NCBI GenBank assembly: GCA_964384375.1
Contig: CAYLLN010000021.1
Span: 27,394-91,393, forward strand
Source: CAYLLN01 sp964384375
Lineage (GTDB): Bacteria; Planctomycetota; Planctomycetia; Pirellulales; Pirellulaceae
Length of the DNA stretch: 64,000 nt
Direction: 5' to 3'
Made by a program: the position numbers and the translations under genes. Positions within the stretch are counted from its first letter, which is position 1; each line of letters begins with the position of its first letter. Shown here in pieces: positions 27,342-36,034 of this stretch. The notes beneath the pieces are model-generated. The model was given only the letters and a program-made list of their open reading frames with translations, searched no databases and had not been told where the DNA came from.

Positions 27342-27728
27342 ATGCCTCGCTTTGTCATCTTGCGACACGACATGCCGCCTGGCGGCCCGCGTGCGTCGCA
27401 CTTCGATCTGATGCTCGAACAGGATGGCATCCTTCGCACCTGGGCCTGCGACGCCCTGCCACAAGCTGATTCGCCAACCCTTGCCGATCCATTGCCCGAC
27501 CACCGAATCGCGTATTTGACCTACGAGGGAGAAGTCTCGGGCAATCGCGGCAGAGTCACGCGCGTCGCAGCCGGTGAATACGAGCTACTGGAAGAAACCC
27601 CGCTGCTCGTTCGAGCACGGCTATCAAGCGGCACAATCACAGGAGTGCTGACAATGGCTCGCAGCGAAGGCCAGCACGCTCATCGCTGGCGCGTGTCGCT
27701 CGATCCAGTAGCGCCTTCCTCGGGCTGA
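27342..27728 (+). CDS. Stand-alone LigD 3'-phosphoesterase-like domain protein
   Basis: Protein of 128 residues that matches the phosphoesterase module of bacterial NHEJ ligase LigD. The core is RFVILRHDMPPGGPRASHFD followed by LMLEQDGILRTWACD; the conserved H-x-D and the HFDLxLE His/Asp are kept. The C-terminal HRWRVSLDP segment supplies the usual His-Arg. In LigD this domain resects 3' phosphates and ribonucleotides at breaks; here it is a single-domain protein without ligase or polymerase domains and without ku nearby. ATG 27342 is preferred because upstream codons are repeat-encoded. Its last 49 bases overlap the convergent gene at 27680-28435. Confidence 0.75.
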   Translation: MPRFVILRHDMPPGGPRASHFDLMLEQDGILRTWACDALPQADSPTLADPLPDHRIAYLTYEGEVSGNRGRVTRVAAGEYELLEETPLLVRARLSSGTITGVLTMARSEGQHAHRWRVSLDPVAPSSG

Positions 27729-28435
27729 GCCGGTTGCTTCGCGGTTTCTGCCGGCGGCATGTCCCCTTCCGTACGGCCGGCAACGACGATCTCCCCCTCG
27801 TTGATCGACAGCTCCTCGACGCGCAGCTGCTTCCCCTTGAACTCCTCACGATCGAGCGGCAGCGTCACGATCGCCACGGGATCGCCGTCCTGCTCGTCCC
27901 ACCGGAGCGGCAGGCCGGCATCGCCTGCCTTCTCCGCAATGTTGTCGAGAAACCGCGACAGCGGCACGGGGAACGCGCCGGCCCGGACGTGCTCGATGTG
28001 AATCGCCACTTCGTTCGGCCGGTCGGTCAGGTACGCATCTCCCGCCAGCGAGAGCACCGTCTCCACATCCCCCTGCTTGAACTTCACCGCCATCTGCACA
28101 TGATCGTCTTCGATCGCCACGCGCGGCTGCGAGACGCCTGCGGGCAACGCTCCCGGAAACTTTGTCGGCAGATCGGACGCAAGCCAGCCGTTGATCTGAT
28201 CCTGCGAGAAACGAGCCTCCCAGCGGCCTGGCCGGCGCACTTCGCTGTTGAGCGAGAGCACCTCCCGTTCGAGCGCGTCAGCCGCGGCCTTTTGCTCGAC
28301 GGGCCGCTCGACGAGGGCCGCCTGGTAGAATTCCGGCACTTGCTGCGTAGCCCGATAAGCCGCGGTGAGAAACACCGCCACTCCGGCGATGACGAGTGCC
28401 GACAAGACTAGCGCGACGCGAAGCAATTTGCGCAT
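27680..28435 (-). CDS. Membrane-anchored protein of unknown function
   Basis: Predicted 251-residue protein with one N-terminal membrane helix (LLRVALVLSALVIAGVAVFL, residues 4-23), so most of it should lie outside the cytoplasmic membrane. The rest is a mixed alpha/beta domain with QDQINGWLASDLPTKFP and LPLRWDEQDGDPVAIVTLP, and an acidic Pro/Ala tail. I do not recognise a family with certainty. Its end overlaps the LigD-like gene tail-to-tail by 49 bases. Upstream, 63 bases away on the same strand, is another anchored unknown (28499-29113); the two may form an operon. Confidence 0.7.
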   Translation of the reverse strand: MRKLLRVALVLSALVIAGVAVFLTAAYRATQQVPEFYQAALVERPVEQKAAADALEREVLSLNSEVRRPGRWEARFSQDQINGWLASDLPTKFPGALPAGVSQPRVAIEDDHVQMAVKFKQGDVETVLSLAGDAYLTDRPNEVAIHIEHVRAGAFPVPLSRFLDNIAEKAGDAGLPLRWDEQDGDPVAIVTLPLDREEFKGKQLRVEELSINEGEIVVAGRTEGDMPPAETAKQPAQPEEGATGSSDTRQR

Positions 28436-28498
28436 GGCCGACTCACGGGGACGGGGATCGCTGCATTGTATGGTCCGCCCCCCGCTTTTTCCGCCGTT

Positions 28499-29113
28499 TT
28501 AGCGTAACTTCTGGCCGCGACTGGCCGTTCGCCAGGCCGACACTTCGCCGAGCACCCGCTCCGCCGCGGCCAGCGGCTCGCCCGCGGTCGCCTCGAACTC
28601 GCGGGAATACGGCGCCTCATCGCTCACCTTCATTTGGCAGTGAAAGCGATATGTCCCGCTGCCGTCAGTCGTTTCGAGCAGGATGTACTCTGCGCCCAGC
28701 GACTCCAGTTCGGTTCGAATCTGTGCCAGCCGGGCCGCGGTCGCGTTGTCCAGCGGCGCGCTCATATCGGTAGTTGTGCCTCCGGATTCACCCCCGGTCG
28801 CCAAGCGATCGAACGCCGGCAGCGGATCGAGCGGCGGAGGCGCGGTTGCCAGGCCATCGAGCCCCGCATGCGGATCGCGTTTGGCCGCCATCGGCGTGCT
28901 GATCTCGTCGTAACTTGCAGGCGAAACCCCCTCGGCAGCCGCGGACTCCAGCACGGGGGCGAGTTCCTTCCGCAGGCGGGCGTGCGGCGTGCTCTGCGGC
29001 GGCGGGCCATAGAGCCAATCGTCCAGCCGCCGCGCCACCGCCGGCAGGGCCAAGAGGGGCATCACAATCACAAAACCGATGATGAAGATCGCACGCAATG
29101 ACAACGTCCGCAT
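28499..29113 (-). CDS. Membrane-anchored protein of unknown function
   Basis: Predicted 204-residue protein with an N-terminal membrane helix (AIFIIGFVIVMPLLALPAVA, residues 8-27). A disordered Pro/Ala/Asp-rich linker spans about 40-115, then a compact C-terminal domain: ARLAQIRTELESLGAEYILL, then TYRFHCQMKV and AAERVLGEVSAWR. Composition suggests a small periplasmic domain on a tether. I do not recognise the family. ATG 29113 is the only credible start. Confidence 0.65.
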   Translation of the reverse strand: MRTLSLRAIFIIGFVIVMPLLALPAVARRLDDWLYGPPPQSTPHARLRKELAPVLESAAAEGVSPASYDEISTPMAAKRDPHAGLDGLATAPPPLDPLPAFDRLATGGESGGTTTDMSAPLDNATAARLAQIRTELESLGAEYILLETTDGSGTYRFHCQMKVSDEAPYSREFEATAGEPLAAAERVLGEVSAWRTASRGQKLR

Positions 29114-29353
29114 CGTGCCTTCCTTGGCTGCTGTATCGCGGCGAAACTATGTCGCGGCGAAAGGGAAAGGGCCGGAATCTTAACCGTCCGGCGCCCTTCG
29201 GCCTAGGCGAAAACTGGCCTCGCTAGCACGTTGCTCCGCCGGACACGGGAGGTGAGAATGATGAGCCCACAAGTCGCCAGATCCCAACGCTAAGCGGGAG
29301 CGTACTGGCACTATCCACTTCCCCCTCGGTCATTCGCCTCTCCGGAGTCTTTC

Positions 29354-32305
29354 ATGCTGCGTTTTGCCCTGTTGGCGGCACTGCTCGCCGCTGCTTCGCC
29401 CTCGCTTGCTGCCGATCCCACACCCGAGTGGCTCTGGTCCACCAAGGACGCCAAGGACCGGGAGACTGTCTATTTCCGCAAGACGATCGACCTTCCCGCG
29501 GCCCCGAAGTCGGCCGTGTTCTCGGGAACGTGTGATAACGTCTTCACGCTGTTTGTGAACGGTGAGATGGTCGTCCAGCACGACACGTGGGAATCGCCGA
29601 TTCGCGAGGACATCACGAGGCGGCTGAAGGTGGGGAAAAACGCGATTGCCATTCGGGCGACCAACCAAGGTGGCCCGGGCGCGTTCATTGGCATGATCGT
29701 GATCGAAGCGGCAGACGGTTCGAAACAGACGCTCGTAACCGACGGTTCGTGGTTGGCCGCCAGCGAACCAGCCGGCAATTGGCGGACGGCCGACTACGAC
29801 GATTCGACCTGGAAGAAAGCAGCCGTCATCGGCAAGCTCGGCATCGGGCCGTGGGCCGACGTGGAACTGGCCGGCGCTCGTCCGGCCGGGCAGCTTGCAA
29901 CCGATCCCGCGAAGATCACCACACTTCCCGGCTTTCAGGTTGAGCTGCTGTACTCGGTTCCCAAGGGGGAGCAAGGGAGCTGGGTCAGCCTCACGTCGGA
30001 CAACAAGGGGCGGCTGATCGCTAGCGACCAGTACGGCGGCCTGTATCGGATCACTCCCGGCAAGGACGCCGAAACCACACAGATCGAGAAGCTGAACGTC
30101 CCAATCGGCGACGCGCACGGGCTTTTGTTTCATGACGGCAGCTTGTACGTCGTCGTCAACGGCGGCGCGGCGAAGGGGGACGGCCTGTATCGCGTCCGCG
30201 ATACGAATAGCGACGACCAGTTCGACGAAGTGACGCTGCTCAAGAAGTTCAACGGGAGCGGCGAGCACGGCCCGCACGCCGTGCGTCTCGGCCCCGACGG
30301 CAAACTGTACGTGATCGCCGGCAATTTCACCGCGCCGCCGGAAGGTTATGCCGCAAGCTCGCCCCATCGCAACTGGGGCGAGGACCAGCTGCTGCCGCGA
30401 AATCCCGACGGTGGCGGCCACGACCCGCACATCATGGCGCCCGGCGGCTGGCTCGCCCGCTGCGATCTGGACGGAAAAAACTGGGAGCTGCTCTGTGCCG
30501 GCATGCGCAACGCTTACGACTTCGCGTTCAACACCGACGGCGAGCCGTTCACCTACGACTCGGACATGGAGTGGGACACCGGCACGCCATGGTACCGGCC
30601 GACGCGGGTGAACCACCTCGTTTCCGGCGGCGAATATGGCTGGCGGAATGGAACCGGCAAATGGCCGGAGCACTCGCCCGATAGCGTCGGAGCGGTCGTC
30701 AATATCGGGCTCGGTTCGCCGACCGGCGTCGAGTTCGGCACCGGGGCGAAGTTCCCGGCCAAGTATCAGCGGGCCTTGTTCATCAACGACTGGACCTACG
30801 GCAAGATCTATGCAGTTCACATGACGCCGTCCGGGGCGAGCTACACCGGCGAGTTCGAGACCTTTATTTCAGGCCGCCCACTGCCTGTAACCGATCTGGT
30901 CGTGCATACCGACGGCAACCTGTACTTCGCCATCGGTGGACGGCGGACTCAGTCGGGGTTGTACCGGGTGAAGTACGTGGGCGACGAATCGACGGCCCCC
31001 GTATCGGTCACCGGCCTCGCAATGGGACCGATCGAGGCCCGCGAGCAACGCCACCGGCTGGAGTCGTATCACGGGAAGCAAGACCCGTCCATTATCGAGC
31101 AGGCCTGGCCGCACTTAAACGACAGCGACCGCGCGATTCGCTATGCGGCCCGGATCGCGATCGAGCATCAGGACCCCAAACTCTGGACCGAGCGGGCGCT
31201 GACCGAGACGCGCAATACCGCTTCGATTCAGGCGATGGTGGCGCTCGCGCGAACCGGCGACAAATCCTTGCAATCGAAGGTCATCGGCAAGCTGAATAGT
31301 CTCCCGCTCGAGCGCCTCACCGAAGAGCAACTCCTGGCCGCCACGCGGGCCTACGCCCTGGCTTTCATCCGGCTGGGCAAGCCTGACGAAGCGACGCGCG
31401 AAGCCGCGGCGAAGCGCCTCGCGCCGCTCTTTCCGAATCAGAGCGAATTGGCGAATCGCGAACTGGTCGCTCTGCTCGCCTATCTGGAATCTCCTGTCGT
31501 TGTCGAGCCGGCGATGAAGTTGCTGGTGGAGGGCCAAACGCAGGAAGATCAGCTTCACTATGTACTTGTCCTCCGCAACGTCGCGCAGCTTCTCAACCCC
31601 GAGCAGCGGCGAGCCTACTTCGGCTGGCTCAATCTGGCCGAGGAGAAGTATCGCGGCGGGGCGAGCTTCAAAAAGTTCGTGCAGCGGATTCGTGAGGACG
31701 CGGCCGGCAAGTTGACGGCTGCCGACCGAGAAGCACTGAAGGACGTTTTAGAAGGGCGGCAGAAGGTGGAGGTGGTGAAGCTCGAAACGACGCGGCAGTT
31801 CGTCCACAACTGGCAGATGGAGGACCTCTTGCCGCTGGCCGAGCAGGTCGAGAAGGGTCGCTCGTTTGAGAAGGGGCGGGCGGCCTATGAAGCGGCCCAG
31901 TGCGCCAAGTGCCACCGTTTCGCCGGCCAGGGGGGCGACACCGGCCCGGACATCACCGGCGTCGGCAACCGCTTCAACACGCAGTACCTGTTCGAGTCGC
32001 TGATCGTCCCGTCGAAGGCGGTGTCGGATCAGTACCTGGGCTCGATTCTTCGCACGCACGACGGCGAAACAATCACCGGCCGCATCCTGGAAGAGAACGA
32101 CAAGATCGTGAAGCTGCGAACCGATCCGTTCGCCCGCGAGCTTGTGACGATCGCCAAGGATAACATCGCCGAGCGCCAGCAATCGCGCCAAAGCGAAATG
32201 CCGCAGGGGCTCGTGAACGTGCTCAGCACCGAGGAGATCCTCGATCTGATCGCGTACTTGCGATCGGCAGGGAATGCAGCCGACGGGGCGTTTACTCAAA
32301 AATGA
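29354..32305 (+). CDS. PVC-type CxxCH cytochrome dehydrogenase
   Basis: Exported redox protein of 983 residues, a multidomain type common in planctomycetes. A signal peptide ends at ASPSLAAD (about residue 20). Residues about 22-165 form a jelly-roll like the N-terminal domain of alpha-L-rhamnosidases (VYFRKTIDLP, FTLFVNGEMVV, DSTWKKAAV). Residues about 190-560 are a six-bladed propeller like soluble sugar dehydrogenases (GLYRITPG, GPHAVRLGPDGKLYVIAGN, AYDFAFNTDGEPFTYDSDME). A helical HEAT-like part follows, then a cytochrome c domain with CAKCH at 850-854 and the family tail SEMPQGLVNVLSTEEILDLI containing the axial Met. Substrate unknown; sugar or polysaccharide-derived oxidation is inferred from fold. 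Confidence 0.9.
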   Translation: MLRFALLAALLAAASPSLAADPTPEWLWSTKDAKDRETVYFRKTIDLPAAPKSAVFSGTCDNVFTLFVNGEMVVQHDTWESPIREDITRRLKVGKNAIAIRATNQGGPGAFIGMIVIEAADGSKQTLVTDGSWLAASEPAGNWRTADYDDSTWKKAAVIGKLGIGPWADVELAGARPAGQLATDPAKITTLPGFQVELLYSVPKGEQGSWVSLTSDNKGRLIASDQYGGLYRITPGKDAETTQIEKLNVPIGDAHGLLFHDGSLYVVVNGGAAKGDGLYRVRDTNSDDQFDEVTLLKKFNGSGEHGPHAVRLGPDGKLYVIAGNFTAPPEGYAASSPHRNWGEDQLLPRNPDGGGHDPHIMAPGGWLARCDLDGKNWELLCAGMRNAYDFAFNTDGEPFTYDSDMEWDTGTPWYRPTRVNHLVSGGEYGWRNGTGKWPEHSPDSVGAVVNIGLGSPTGVEFGTGAKFPAKYQRALFINDWTYGKIYAVHMTPSGASYTGEFETFISGRPLPVTDLVVHTDGNLYFAIGGRRTQSGLYRVKYVGDESTAPVSVTGLAMGPIEAREQRHRLESYHGKQDPSIIEQAWPHLNDSDRAIRYAARIAIEHQDPKLWTERALTETRNTASIQAMVALARTGDKSLQSKVIGKLNSLPLERLTEEQLLAATRAYALAFIRLGKPDEATREAAAKRLAPLFPNQSELANRELVALLAYLESPVVVEPAMKLLVEGQTQEDQLHYVLVLRNVAQLLNPEQRRAYFGWLNLAEEKYRGGASFKKFVQRIREDAAGKLTAADREALKDVLEGRQKVEVVKLETTRQFVHNWQMEDLLPLAEQVEKGRSFEKGRAAYEAAQCAKCHRFAGQGGDTGPDITGVGNRFNTQYLFESLIVPSKAVSDQYLGSILRTHDGETITGRILEENDKIVKLRTDPFARELVTIAKDNIAERQQSRQSEMPQGLVNVLSTEEILDLIAYLRSAGNAADGAFTQK

Positions 32306-32318
32306 ATGTCGGTCGACA

Positions 32319-32412
32319 ACGCAAAGAGGCAAAGACGCGAAGGTCGCAAAGGGAAACCTTCGAGTCGTGTCTCTTTGCGGTCTTGGCGAACTCCGCGTCT
32401 TTGCGTTTGAAG
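32319..32412. repeat. Inverted repeat of CGCAAAGACGC type
   Basis: Left arm aacgcaaagaggcaaagacg at 32319 continues as cgaaggtcgcaaag; right arm at 32371-32412 is its inverse (ctctttgcggtcttggcgaa, ctccgcgtctttgcgtttga). The arms pair imperfectly across about 20 bases. It lies between the cytochrome gene and the aldo/keto reductase gene and looks like a dispersed non-coding element. Confidence 0.7.
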
Positions 32413-32499
32413 AGTAAGGCCATAGCAAAGTTTCGGGTTTGTCTGGCATGCCGGGATAGAATCACGGAACGTCTGACCAACAGGAAAATGGAGCAGAGT

Positions 32500-33531
32500 A
32501 TGGAATACCGACAACTGGGGGCGAGCGGATTCAAGGTGCCGGAGCTGAGCTTTGGCACGGGGACGTTTGGCGGCGGCGGCGAGCTGTTCAAAGCGTGGGG
32601 GGCGACCGACGTGGCCGAGGCGACGCGGCTCGTCGATGTGTGCCTCGAAGCAGGCCTGACGATGTTCGACTCGGCCGACATTTATTCGGCCGGGGCAGCC
32701 GAGGAGATTCTCGGACAGGCGATCAAAGGACGCCGCGACACGGTCATCATCTCGACCAAGGGGACGTTCCGCTGCGGCAAGGGGCCCAATGACGTCGGCT
32801 CGTCGCGGTATGCGATCATTCGCGCGGTCGAAGGGAGCCTCCGGCGGCTGGGGACCGACTACATCGACCTCTATCAACTGCACGGCTTTGACGCGATGAC
32901 GCCGGTTGAGGAAGCGGTCGGCACGCTCGACGATCTCGTGCGGGCAGGCAAGATTCGGTACATCGGCTGCTCGAACTTCAGCGGCTGGCACCTGATGAAA
33001 TCGCTGGCGGCAAGCGAGAAGCACGGCCTCGCACGGTACGTCGCTCATCAGGCGTACTACTCGCTGATCGGCCGCGACTATGAATGGGAACTGATGCCGC
33101 TCGCGCTCGATCAAGGAGTGGGGGCGATCGTCTGGAGCCCGCTAGGCTGGGGCCGCCTGACCGGCAAGATTCGCCGCGGTCAGCCGCTGCCGGAAAAGAG
33201 CCGGCTGCATAGCCAGCTCGTGCGCGACATCGGCCCACCGATTCCCGACGAGCGAATCTTCGACGTGGTCGATGCGATCGACAAGATTACCGCGGAGACC
33301 GGCAAGACGGTGCCGCAGATTGCGCTCAACTGGCTCTTGCGGCGGCCGAGTGTATCGAGCGTGATCGTAGGAGCACGGAACGAGGAGCAACTGAAACAGA
33401 ACCTCGGCGCGGTCGGCTGGGAACTGACGTCGGCGCAGGTTGCCTCTCTGGATGCCGCTACAGCGACGACGCCGGCCTATCCCTACTGGCATCAGCGGGG
33501 ATTCAAGGAGCGGAATCCGTCGCCGGTGTAG
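32500..33531 (+). CDS. Aldo/keto reductase
   Basis: NADPH-dependent aldo/keto reductase, 343 residues, cytoplasmic TIM barrel. Catalytic tetrad residues can be seen: Asp in TMFDSADIYS (with Tyr), Lys in VIISTKGTF, and His in LYQLHGFD. The cofactor-binding loop near the C-terminus is SSVIVGARNEEQLKQNL. ATG 32500 is selected because GGAG lies 7-10 bases upstream; an in-frame ATG at 32488 would add four residues. The longer open frame to 32302 is encoded by a repeat and rejected. Natural substrate unknown; the closest look is to the IolS/YajO-like group. Confidence 0.92.
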   Translation: MEYRQLGASGFKVPELSFGTGTFGGGGELFKAWGATDVAEATRLVDVCLEAGLTMFDSADIYSAGAAEEILGQAIKGRRDTVIISTKGTFRCGKGPNDVGSSRYAIIRAVEGSLRRLGTDYIDLYQLHGFDAMTPVEEAVGTLDDLVRAGKIRYIGCSNFSGWHLMKSLAASEKHGLARYVAHQAYYSLIGRDYEWELMPLALDQGVGAIVWSPLGWGRLTGKIRRGQPLPEKSRLHSQLVRDIGPPIPDERIFDVVDAIDKITAETGKTVPQIALNWLLRRPSVSSVIVGARNEEQLKQNLGAVGWELTSAQVASLDAATATTPAYPYWHQRGFKERNPSPV

Positions 33532-33553
33532 GTCACGCAACAGAAAGAGCTTT

Positions 33554-33877
33554 ATGTGCCTCGCCCAACTGCATATTGGTGGACTGGTAGCGGTCGGCGT
33601 AGATCAGAGCGGTCGATACCTTCTTGCCGTGTCGCACTCGGGTCGCGGGGTCTTCGACACAAGCACCTGGCAGCGAATTGCCCGTGACGTGGCATTGGCA
33701 TATCCGGTCAATGGCAGAGCGATGGGAATTGGTCCGCTCGCCGACCAAGAAATCCTTGTCAAGGAGATTGATTACGACAGCAGCACGCTGACGGATGCGA
33801 TAGTCGGTGCGTTTCGGATCTCGTATGGCGAAGGCGATGTCGTCATCAACCCAGCCGAGACACGACCCGTCTTTTAG
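33554..33877 (+). CDS. Small protein of unknown function
   Basis: Predicted 107-residue cytoplasmic protein. AGAAAGAG lies about 5 bases before ATG 33554, a fair ribosome-binding site, and codon use looks coding. Visible content is beta-rich: GLVAVGVDQSGRYLLAVSHSG then RGVFDTSTWQRIARD, ending in DVVINPAETRPVF. The phrase AVSHSGRGVFD resembles a WD/propeller-like strand pair. No family is recognised. It follows the aldo/keto reductase by 22 bases. Confidence 0.6.
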   Translation: MCLAQLHIGGLVAVGVDQSGRYLLAVSHSGRGVFDTSTWQRIARDVALAYPVNGRAMGIGPLADQEILVKEIDYDSSTLTDAIVGAFRISYGEGDVVINPAETRPVF

Positions 33878-34396
33878 TGAACATTGGTGCGCAATTTGCA
33901 GAGCAGTTCTAGTTGGTGACGGGGACTGCCAAATTGCACACGGGCTAGGCTTATCGATACTGCACTTGATCGGTGGCGATTAGCCTCCGAGCCGAGAGTT
34001 ATGCGTTAACTTGCATATCGTGCATACGTGCATAATCGGGAAATCGACGCAACCCATTCCTTTGCAATCATTTACGACTGAATTGCGACAAAACCGAATC
34101 TCGAAACGCATCGTGCATATGGCTTCCGAGATGCTGGGAACAATTTGGCAGGCAGCGGGCGAAGATAGTTGTGGCGGCTCGATAGTAGTTTCCCACGCTT
34201 ACGCTTCGGGTTGGTATCGGGACGGCTCAGTAAGACTGGAAGGCAAGGAAGTTCGCGCAGTTTGTTGACCCAGGGACAAACGGGTAACTATACTCAAAGG
34301 GCTATGGCGGCTGCCGATCGGCGGCAGGTAATAATTGTCATACCGGCCGACCGCAGCAGATCGTCGTAAGTCTCTACCGGACAAGCGAGTGTGACG
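33878..34396. other. Gene-poor AT-richer region with TGCATA repeats and a REP fragment
   Basis: These 519 bases lack a convincing gene; an 85-codon TTG-started frame at 34011-34268 has no recognisable feature. TGCATA units occur at 34011-34034 and again near 34114, and TAACTTGCATATC at 34007-34019 matches 15285-15297 exactly. At 34196-34212 there is a 17-base exact copy (CGCTTACGCTTCGGGTT) of the right arm of the repeat at 37843-37914. This looks like a site of decayed or inserted sequence that also holds the promoter for the exported gene at 34397. Confidence 0.5.
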
Positions 34397-35455
34397 ATGA
34401 CTTGGTCGAAGAACCTGCGAATTGTAGTAGCGGCACTCTGCCTGGCCGGCCTCTGCGGCGCGCGCGTCGCGTGGGGGCAAGCCGCGCCGCCGATCGAGTT
34501 CGCGCCGGGCATTCTCACCACGATCCAGCCGGAACCGCAGGACGAGGAGATGTTCAGCGGGCCGCGGGCGCTCGTTGAGGTGCCAATTGCCATTGAAGGT
34601 CTGGAATATGACCCGAAGCTCAGCCCCAAGACGGCGACCGTCTTCGAGAGGGCCAAGACCGCGACGCTCCGGCGGACAATCTGGAATCTTGAGTTCTCGT
34701 TCAAGCCGCTCCGGATGATCTACGTCGATATCCCGCAGCCGTCGGGCAAGATGCAGCGGAAGCTCGTCTGGTACATGGTCTATCGCGTGCGGAATCTCGG
34801 CGGGCACATCAAGCCGAAGGAGGAGATCGAGGTCATCGACAAGCAGGCGGAGGACGACGTGCAGCACGTCAAGTTCTCGCGCGAGCTGACCGATCAGGTC
34901 GAGATGTTCGGCAAAATGACCTCCGATCTGCGGTTCTTTCCGCACTTTGTGCTCGCTTCGACAGAGTACAAGAAGGAGTATCTTGATCGCGTGATTCCGG
35001 CTGCTCTGGAGCCGATTCGCAAGCGCGAGTTTCCAGGCCGCGAGGTTGAATTGCACAACTCGCTCTCGATCAGTGAGGTGGCGATCGGCAAGACGGACGA
35101 AACCAATGACCGGAGCGTGTGGGGTGTGGCGACGTGGATCGATGTCGATCCGAAGATCGACTATTACGTCGTCTATGTGCAAGGCCTGACCAACGCGTAT
35201 CAGTTCGACGATGCGGCGGGCGGCTTTAAGAAGGGGGATGCTCCTGGCACCGGCCGCACGTTCACGAAGAAGACGCTGCAGCTCAACTTCTGGCGGCCGG
35301 GCGACACCGTCGATCCCCACGAGGAAGAGATTCGTTACGGCACGCGAATCGACTCGGACGCCGCCGAGCAGGCGAAGATTCTGGCCGAATATGGCATCGC
35401 GAAACCGATCGACTACCGCTGGCTCTACCGACCGGATCAGTCGAAAGCCAATTGA
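34397..35455 (+). CDS. Exported protein of unknown function
   Basis: Predicted 352-residue exported protein. The signal peptide is WSKNLRIVVAALCLAGLCGA ending near VAWGQ (about residue 27). The mature part has no membrane helix and no recognised domain; it contains a long alpha/beta region with WNLEFSFKPLRMIYVDIPQ, LVWYMVYRVRNLGGHI and FFPHFVLASTEYKKEYLDRV, and ends DYRWLYRPDQS. Its composition and style match conserved planctomycete periplasmic proteins. ATG 34397 is used; a GTG at 34391 is in frame and would add two residues. Confidence 0.72.
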   Translation: MTWSKNLRIVVAALCLAGLCGARVAWGQAAPPIEFAPGILTTIQPEPQDEEMFSGPRALVEVPIAIEGLEYDPKLSPKTATVFERAKTATLRRTIWNLEFSFKPLRMIYVDIPQPSGKMQRKLVWYMVYRVRNLGGHIKPKEEIEVIDKQAEDDVQHVKFSRELTDQVEMFGKMTSDLRFFPHFVLASTEYKKEYLDRVIPAALEPIRKREFPGREVELHNSLSISEVAIGKTDETNDRSVWGVATWIDVDPKIDYYVVYVQGLTNAYQFDDAAGGFKKGDAPGTGRTFTKKTLQLNFWRPGDTVDPHEEEIRYGTRIDSDAAEQAKILAEYGIAKPIDYRWLYRPDQSKAN

Positions 35456-35496
35456 CGGCGGCCGAACAGGCCGGTAAGCTTCGGGATTGGCCTGAA

Positions 35497-35573
35497 TGGG
35501 AAGGCGAGGCTCCTGCGGAGCCGCGATCGCGACGGCTCGGCGCGTTTCCGCCGGCATTGGCCTCGCCCTCCCA
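35497..35573. repeat. REP-like palindrome, second copy of the archease repeat
   Basis: Left arm tgggaaggcgaggctcctgc begins at 35497, right arm ggcctcgccctccca ends at 35573; TGGGAAGGCGAGGC pairs with the inverse TGGGAGGGCGAGGC at 13 of 14 bases. The core GGCGAGGCTCCTGC-GAGCCG matches the in-gene copy at 1126-1166. It lies in the leader of rpmA. Confidence 0.75.
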
Positions 35574-35639
35574 ATCATCTCGCACCCATTCCGGAAGCAG
35601 GTTTGCTTCCCGCTATTGAAAATACGAGGAGAGGAAGCA

Positions 35640-35891
<252 letters not shown>

Positions 35892-35967
35892 CGTCGTAGC
35901 GACGGGCGTCCCGCCTGTCGTCCGCTGATTTCAGGGCAGGCGAGACGCCTACCCAACGAGTTGCCAA

Positions 35968-36000
35968 GGGACGTTCTCCGCGGGAGAGCGTCCCTTTCGC
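35968..36000 (+). terminator. Hairpin between rpmA and obgE
   Basis: AAGGGACG-TTCTCCGCGGGAGA-GCGTCCCTTT folds into a long stem (AAGGGACG with CGTCCCTT, plus CTC/GAG inside) followed by only three T. It could attenuate or partly end rpmA transcription before obgE. Confidence 0.5.
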
Positions 36001-36034
36001 GTTATTCCGAAGTCGCCAATTTGGCGGAACCATC

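Noticed and set aside
32302..32499. N-terminal extension of the aldo/keto reductase
   Set aside because: Encoded by the CGCAAAGACGC inverted repeat; ribosome-binding site favours 32500.
34011..34268. 85-codon open frame with TTG start
   Set aside because: No ribosome-binding site or domain, and its end is encoded by a dispersed repeat arm (34196-34212).
33878..34396. tRNA or small RNA gene in the AT-richer gap
   Set aside because: No cloverleaf arms or T-loop GTTCRA-type sequence could be found by eye.
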